From assembly GCA_947063875.1 (NCBI GenBank), contig CAMSTY010000025.1:1-46857 (forward strand): a stretch of DNA of 46,857 bases, written 5' to 3'. The translations under genes and the position numbers were made by a program. How positions within the stretch are numbered: the stretch's first letter is position 1; every line of letters begins with the position of its first letter. The notes beneath the pieces are model-generated. The model searched no databases. It was not told where the DNA came from and saw only the letters and a program-made list of their open reading frames with translations. Shown here piece by piece: positions 42,233-46,857 of the stretch. The DNA is from an uncultured bacterium (GTDB lineage: Bacteria; Bacillota; Clostridia; Lachnospirales; Lachnospiraceae).

Positions 42233-43837
42233 TTATGGGTTGTGAGGGCGGCGGCAGCCGGCGATTCCGATACTGAGCAGCAGCCACATGATAGGGGTGA
42301 CAATGGGCAGGTCGATATTAACCAGAGACTGCAGGGCATAACAGAGTACGGAAAATGCTATGCCGTAAAGGCAGGCAGAATGGTTTTGGTTTTTTAGCAG
42401 GCAGGTGACAGAAGAAATAAAAAAGGTCAGATAGGCGAGGGTTCCCACAAAACCGATGGTCAGTAAATACTGCAAGACCGAGTTGTGGGCACTGTCGAAA
42501 AGCTGGCGGGTAACCTGGGCCATTTCCTGATGAATCTGGTTATTGGTCAGAAGTCCAAAGGTATCAGGACCGTATCCAAACAGTTTTTGAGACAGGGGAA
42601 ATGCGGCGTATAGTTGTAGGGACCTTTTCCAGATATAGCCGCGGAAGGTGCCCCAGCTGTCATTAAAGACAAGGTATGTGCTTAAGGAGCCATAGCGATC
42701 GGCGTGATGGAACATATTGGCATCTAAAAATATAAAGCCAATAATCAGGGCAACCATACTCATCAGGATTTTCCAATAATGAATACAATGAGAACTATGT
42801 TCAGAGCCTTCGCTGAGCGGATAGAAGCGGTTTACGGCAACCAAAAGGAGCATTGTCAAGGCAGGAAGGCTGTGAAAGCGGGAAATGACCAGAAACAAAC
42901 TGTCCAGGCCGGACACGATATCCGAAAATATCTGGTTGAGGATATGAATGATCTGGATAACGGAAAAGAACGTTGCCAAAATAATCAGGTATCGTTCCAG
43001 GCCTTTTCGATTGTGGAACAGCAAAAAAGGAAGTCCTGTGAAAATAGTGGCTATGCTTAAGTAGGCATTATCACTGCAGCCCATAATAATTGCCATAAAG
43101 GAAATTACCAGGCAGCAATAATACCATACTGCTTTTTTCGGTCGTTTTTCCAGGGCGAATAAGGTGGCGGAAAGTCCCAGAATCATGGCGACATAGGCAG
43201 TATAGGTGTTGATGTTCCCCAGGGTCGATATATAAATCTGAGCCTGAGAAGCGCGGATTGCTTTGTGAAGGTCCAGGATATCCATCTGAAAGTAGTCAGT
43301 AATGCCAATGAGGCATAAAACCATACCGCTGCCAAGAAACACATCCAGATACCACTGTACAGGCCTTCCAAAGCGGCTGATGAAGAAATAGGAGGCTACA
43401 TATAGAGTAAGGAGGAATAAGCCTGAATATCGCCCTTTATTTCCCCAAAAGGCTTCCTGGGGATAGTAGGATAACAGAGTGGAAATAACAGCAGATATCC
43501 AAAAGAGGAAAAGAGAGATACGGGCAGCTTCTAATGGTTTGTAACTGCCAAAAGAAGTCGTTTTTTTCAGAAGATGGCGGGTGTGGGCCCCTTTGAATTC
43601 CAAAAAATCAATGCCCATCATAATCAGGCCCAGCAGCAGGGCAATTCCCAGCATCCCAAGCATACAGACTCGGTAACAGTGATATTTGGTTTCCAGAATA
43701 TTAATGTAGGAATTGTCGTAAATCAGTGGAAAAACAGTAATTAACAAGAAAACAGCAATGTGGATCACTCCCCCTGTGATGCCGGAACAAGTTTCAATGA
43801 AGGCTTCAGACAGGTCAGGGGTGTTTTTTTTACTCAT
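42233..43837 (-). CDS. O-antigen ligase / Wzy-like polymerase family membrane protein
   Basis: A 534-residue protein with about 12 hydrophobic segments. Diagnostic parts are STLGNINTYTAYVAMILGLS (the usual G-N-x-N motif after the middle helices) and the large outside loop ending FDSAHNSVLQYLLTIGFVGT, where the conserved His-Asn of Wzy_C proteins stands. Such proteins polymerise or ligate lipid-linked glycans on the outer face. As the only candidate polymerase in the window it probably serves the EPS pathway. ATG 43837 has GAGGT at 8 nt; a TTG two codons earlier lies too close to that site. It has its own promoter and lies beside a tyrosine recombinase gene. Confidence 0.85.
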   Translation of the reverse strand: MSKKNTPDLSEAFIETCSGITGGVIHIAVFLLITVFPLIYDNSYINILETKYHCYRVCMLGMLGIALLLGLIMMGIDFLEFKGAHTRHLLKKTTSFGSYKPLEAARISLFLFWISAVISTLLSYYPQEAFWGNKGRYSGLFLLTLYVASYFFISRFGRPVQWYLDVFLGSGMVLCLIGITDYFQMDILDLHKAIRASQAQIYISTLGNINTYTAYVAMILGLSATLFALEKRPKKAVWYYCCLVISFMAIIMGCSDNAYLSIATIFTGLPFLLFHNRKGLERYLIILATFFSVIQIIHILNQIFSDIVSGLDSLFLVISRFHSLPALTMLLLVAVNRFYPLSEGSEHSSHCIHYWKILMSMVALIIGFIFLDANMFHHADRYGSLSTYLVFNDSWGTFRGYIWKRSLQLYAAFPLSQKLFGYGPDTFGLLTNNQIHQEMAQVTRQLFDSAHNSVLQYLLTIGFVGTLAYLTFFISSVTCLLKNQNHSACLYGIAFSVLCYALQSLVNIDLPIVTPIMWLLLSIGIAGCRRPHNP

Positions 43838-43880
43838 AGTCAATACCTCAGGATGCGATAGGAATGCGGTTACGTGTCAC

Positions 43881-43909
43881 AGTATATCATTATTCTGTAG
43901 AGCGTGCAA
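43881..43909 (-). promoter_or_regulatory. Promoter of the wzy-like gene
   Basis: On the minus strand TTGCAC (43904-43909), 17 bp, TATACT (43881-43886), between the recombinase stop and the wzy-like start. No inverted repeats flank it by eye. Confidence 0.7.
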
Positions 43910-43943
43910 GTGGGGTCAGCGGTTATTCGGGTATGATATTATA

Positions 43944-44747
43944 TTACCAATCGACAATCTGATTGATGATATTTTGTTGTTCTGTGCTGGTTTTTCTAAG
44001 ATAGATGCGTGTGGTTTCGATACTCTCATGCCCCATCAGATCAGCCAGCATGGAGATGTCATTGTAGCGATCCAAAAAACTTTTTGCAAAACGATGACGG
44101 AAGGAGTGGGGATATATCACGGATGGGTCCAGGTCATACTTCAGTGCCAGTTTCTTTAACTGTCCGGCAAGGCCGCGGGAGGTGATTCGCTCGCCAAAAC
44201 GGTTGGTGAAAATAAATCCGCTTTGGCGGTCGTTTTCGGAAAGCCATACGAGCGCCTCCTTCCGCAACGCTGCCGGGATATAGATTCGCCGCAGCTTTCC
44301 TCCTTTGGAGTAAAGATCCAGATATCCTATTTTTACATGTTCCGATTTGATCTGTACCAGTTCGCTGACACGTGCGCCGGTTGCAGCGAGAAAGCGTACT
44401 ACAAAATACCAGTAGATTTCCCCGTCTTGCTTGAGACGGTTTTTGAAATACAGATAATCCGCCTCACTGATAACATTTTCCAGAAAAGGTTTTTGTTGTA
44501 CCTTGACTGTGGTCAGCTTCCAGGAGGATTTCTGAATGCTTTCCAGGTAGCAATTCATAGCCCGGATACGCAGATTGACTGTCTGAGGTTTGTAATTCTC
44601 AATGAGATACATTTTGTAGTCACGGAGATTTTTTTTCGAGACTTTGTCATAGCGTTTTTCATACTGGCTGATTGCACACATGTATGACAGGATGGTGTTG
44701 GGAGACAGGTTTTGCTCCTTTAAATACTCTTCAAATGGTTTGTTCAT
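43944..44747 (-). CDS. Solitary tyrosine recombinase
   Basis: A 267-residue site-specific recombinase. An N-terminal SAM-like core-binding domain (FEEYLKEQNLSPNTILSYMC) precedes a catalytic domain with all key residues: Arg126 in ATGARVSEL, Lys151 in SKGGKLRRI, His214 and Arg217 in PHSFRHRFAK, His240 in LMGHESIETT, and the nucleophile Tyr249 in TRIYLRK. Its size matches XerC/D-like or small phase-variation recombinases rather than prophage integrases. ATG 44747 is supported by GGAGAG at 8 nt; the frame extends 21 codons further without a better site. It stands alone between a glycan polymerase and a surface-protein gene, without excisionase or phage genes. Confidence 0.92.
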   Translation of the reverse strand: MNKPFEEYLKEQNLSPNTILSYMCAISQYEKRYDKVSKKNLRDYKMYLIENYKPQTVNLRIRAMNCYLESIQKSSWKLTTVKVQQKPFLENVISEADYLYFKNRLKQDGEIYWYFVVRFLAATGARVSELVQIKSEHVKIGYLDLYSKGGKLRRIYIPAALRKEALVWLSENDRQSGFIFTNRFGERITSRGLAGQLKKLALKYDLDPSVIYPHSFRHRFAKSFLDRYNDISMLADLMGHESIETTRIYLRKTSTEQQNIINQIVDW

Positions 44748-44895
44748 AGCGATCTCTCCTTTGTGCATTGGTTTTTTTGAAGGTTTACTCGTTGCTTTTT
44801 TATTATACAACTATTGTGAGTGTTAGGGCGATAAGTCATCTGGAAGTTGGAAGGGAGGAGAGGGGAGGAAAAAGAAGTGAGTTGTGCGGGGATAA

Positions 44896-44936
44896 AAAAG
44901 AAAGGCAATTGCCCCGGTTGTGGAGCAATTGCCTCT
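44896..44936 (-). terminator. Terminator of the large secreted repeat gene
   Basis: A perfect 10-bp stem, AGGCAATTGC (44903-44912) / complement (44925-44934). On the minus strand it is followed by a T-rich tail. Confidence 0.85.
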
Positions 44937-44982
44937 TGCGTTGTTAATGCTTGATGTTATTTAGTTTTGTAAGGATGTATGT

Positions 44983-46770
44983 TTAATATTCCAAAACACC
45001 TGTAGTACACCAGCTCTCCCAATTCTCACGGACAGATGTTGAACCCCTATCCAAATTCTTGTTGTTGGTATACAGCAGAAGCGCTCTATCCCTCACATAG
45101 AAGTACCAGTCATCACCATCATTTGCTGCAACCTTGCTCTTCTGGATGTTACCGCTGGTATTTACCAGGTAATAACGCAGGTTAGCATTATGCAAAACGG
45201 AAATATCCTTGTAGCTAACGGTCTCGCCGTCATCATTGACGAAGGTTGGCAGATTAGTCTTCAGAGTTCTGGAATCAACCTTTTCTACTTTTACGCCGTC
45301 TTCATGAATGTCAACAGCAGTACCGTTAGGTGTTACCCTAACAACCTGATACTTGTCATCGCTGTCAGCTTTAATTCTGCAGCCATACTTATAGATGTAC
45401 TTGTTGTCATCCACACCAGTCAGACCTTTACCTCTGCTCTCGATACCGCCAGTCCTCCGGAAGAAGAAGTTATAGGTATCACCATCCAGAGTTACAGTCG
45501 TAGCGCCGGTCTTCATAGAACCATCGCCAAGTTCATCGCTACCGAAGTAGTACAGAGAAATCGTGGGATCAGCCAGAGCCCGTGCTGCATTGGTCCCGGT
45601 GTCATCTAACAGATCGTCCAGATCATCTGCGTCTACGTCATCATCCAGCACTTCCAGAATTACACCCGTTGCCGGATCAACTTTCATCAGTACCAGACCA
45701 GACAGCATAGCGCCTGCTTTTCTGTCGCCGCCAGTAGCGGTACCCTCCGGACGGAAGCCATAGTATCTACCTTTGATCTTCTCGATCTGGCCAGAGATAA
45801 CCTGGCCGTCGCCATCGGCATAGTACCATCTCTCGTTTTCGTCATCCGCATCATCCGCTGCGAAGGTAGCATTATAATTGCTACGGAAGGTATTGTCATT
45901 ATCCTCATCGGGAGCGATTACACGGAACCAGCCTTTGGTTACGCGGGCGCCATCATCTACATTGTTGAAGTATCTCCAGTTTGAGGTTGATGCCAGGCTA
46001 GCAGTATTGTTAGTTGCGGCGGTCCATTCGTAAGTCATAACGCCGCGCTCATCGAAACCATAACGCCGGCCATTGATTCTAACCTCATCAATTGCTTTTT
46101 CAGCACTATCTTCATTGAATCTCTTCTTACCATTGGATCTGAAGTTGAACCAATAATCCATATCGTCTTCTTCGATGTCATCATGAACGGTGATCTTCTG
46201 CCAGCCGGTCTTCATAGCACCATCATCCCAGGAACCCAGATAATACAGGGTATCGGACTCGGCCCATCCATCCTCGTCGGTTTCCCTCTCGCCGTCTGCG
46301 CTTACCCAGCCGTACAGCATAATGCCGTCATCATCAAAGGCGTATCTCTTGCCGTCAATGGTACGGAAACGGATATCCGCACTGTCCGGAGCCTTGTAGG
46401 CCTTACCATTGGACTGCATATAGTAGTAATGGTATTCAGCCGGATCGTCATCCTCATCCTGATCCTCGTTCACAATCCTAACCCAGGTATTGCGGACCAT
46501 CACACCGTTGGAATCTACATAGTAGGTGTCGTCGTCATCATCAACCAGCTTATCGATGGCCATGGCGCCGCCTTCTTCGCTGTCCAGCCAGTACCAGTTG
46601 TCGCCGGATTTCTTCCAGGTGTCTTCCACTCTGTTGCCATCATTGTCATAGAAATACCAGGTCCCATCCTCTTCCACCCAGCCGGTAGCTGCGAAGGAAG
46701 TCATGGAAGCGCCGATGGCAAGCAGGGCTGCTGCAGATGCGACTGCAACTACTTTTGTCTGCTTTCTCAT
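44983..46770 (-). CDS. Large secreted cell-wall-binding repeat protein, very acidic
   Basis: A 595-residue protein with a signal peptide (RKQTKVVAVASAAALLAIGA, then SMTSFA, cleavage about residue 27). The rest consists of repeats of the choline/cell-wall-binding type: GWVEEDGTWYFYDNDGNRVE, DNWYWLDSEEGG, ADIRFRTIDGKRYAFDDDGI, EVRINGRRYGFDERGVM, GRYYGFRPEGT and so on, about a dozen units of uneven length. Runs of Asp (DDDDD near 75 and DDDVDADDLDDLLDDTG near 380) make it strongly acidic and could bind calcium. No catalytic domain is visible, so it is a structural or ligand-binding surface protein. GGAGAG lies before the ATG and a terminator follows. It resembles the smaller repeat protein ending at 34236. 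Confidence 0.88.
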   Translation of the reverse strand: MRKQTKVVAVASAAALLAIGASMTSFAATGWVEEDGTWYFYDNDGNRVEDTWKKSGDNWYWLDSEEGGAMAIDKLVDDDDDTYYVDSNGVMVRNTWVRIVNEDQDEDDDPAEYHYYYMQSNGKAYKAPDSADIRFRTIDGKRYAFDDDGIMLYGWVSADGERETDEDGWAESDTLYYLGSWDDGAMKTGWQKITVHDDIEEDDMDYWFNFRSNGKKRFNEDSAEKAIDEVRINGRRYGFDERGVMTYEWTAATNNTASLASTSNWRYFNNVDDGARVTKGWFRVIAPDEDNDNTFRSNYNATFAADDADDENERWYYADGDGQVISGQIEKIKGRYYGFRPEGTATGGDRKAGAMLSGLVLMKVDPATGVILEVLDDDVDADDLDDLLDDTGTNAARALADPTISLYYFGSDELGDGSMKTGATTVTLDGDTYNFFFRRTGGIESRGKGLTGVDDNKYIYKYGCRIKADSDDKYQVVRVTPNGTAVDIHEDGVKVEKVDSRTLKTNLPTFVNDDGETVSYKDISVLHNANLRYYLVNTSGNIQKSKVAANDGDDWYFYVRDRALLLYTNNKNLDRGSTSVRENWESWCTTGVLEY

Positions 46771-46835
46771 AATGAATGCACTCTCCTTTTCCTTTTTGAA
46801 ATTCCTAAAAAATGCTTGTTTTGCATCTCGATGGT

Positions 46836-46841
46836 ATTATA
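46836..46841 (-). promoter_or_regulatory. -10 box of the large secreted repeat gene
   Basis: TATAAT on the minus strand, about 65 nt before the start codon. The matching -35 would lie at or beyond the window edge. Confidence 0.45.
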
Positions 46842-46857
46842 CTTCCTATAATGGCAA

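Noticed and set aside
43845-43943. Invertible promoter next to the tyrosine recombinase
   Set aside because: The promoter is good but I saw no inverted repeats on both sides of it.

Overview
The window looks like chromosomal DNA of a gut-type Clostridia, most likely a Lachnospiraceae member. The reasons are strong Shine-Dalgarno sites and sigma-A promoters, occasional GTG and TTG starts, secreted proteins built from cell-wall-binding repeats, VanZ, a type-2 LeuA, and an exopolysaccharide (EPS) locus of Firmicutes style. The species cannot be fixed from sequence reading alone.

Region 1 (1-7.7 kb) is accessory DNA. Debris of a mobile element (tail of a MotA/TolQ-like protein, an internally deleted serine recombinase, a frameshifted ParB) is followed by a four-gene restriction-modification (R-M) operon of LlaJI type. 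It comprises two homologous m5C methyltransferases, a McrB-like AAA+ motor and a PD-(D/E)XK nuclease. A small helix-turn-helix gene with a promoter and inverted-repeat operator precedes them, and a decayed winged-helix (Mrr N-terminal-like) gene lies between the regulator and the methyltransferases.

Region 2 (7.7-15.7 kb) holds a lipoprotein, three GNAT-type genes (two of them domain fusions), an AraC-type regulator translationally coupled to a second-type ClpP, a structured leader in front of a broken MATE efflux gene, and a malic enzyme.

Region 3 (15.7-44.8 kb) is an EPS/capsule locus of Wzx/Wzy type. It has an initiating phosphoglycosyltransferase, three GT4 and two GT2 glycosyltransferases, a membrane UDP-sugar 4,6-dehydratase, GtrII- and GtrA-like membrane proteins, a Wzx flippase, a capsule synthesis transferase, VanZ, a chain-length regulator with a dead kinase-like tail, rmlA-rmlB-rmlD, glmM and an O-antigen-ligase/Wzy-like protein. 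Unrelated genes sit among them: an orphan 441-residue protein, LytTR, two small coiled-coil proteins, tRNA-Phe, and leuA with a structured leader. The part from 22.7 to 29.7 kb is visibly A+T-richer than its flanks and switches strand repeatedly, as in exchangeable capsule cassettes. A solitary tyrosine recombinase and a large secreted repeat protein close the window.

The most striking object is a perfect 84-bp inverted repeat with a 3-nt spacer (35842-36012). It covers the promoter-proximal leader, ribosome-binding site and first codons of rmlA. It replaces the nucleotide-binding signature of RmlA with a mirror copy of the gene's own 5' end while keeping the frame open. It reads as a double template-switch event, or else as an assembly artefact, and would disable dTDP-rhamnose synthesis at its first step.
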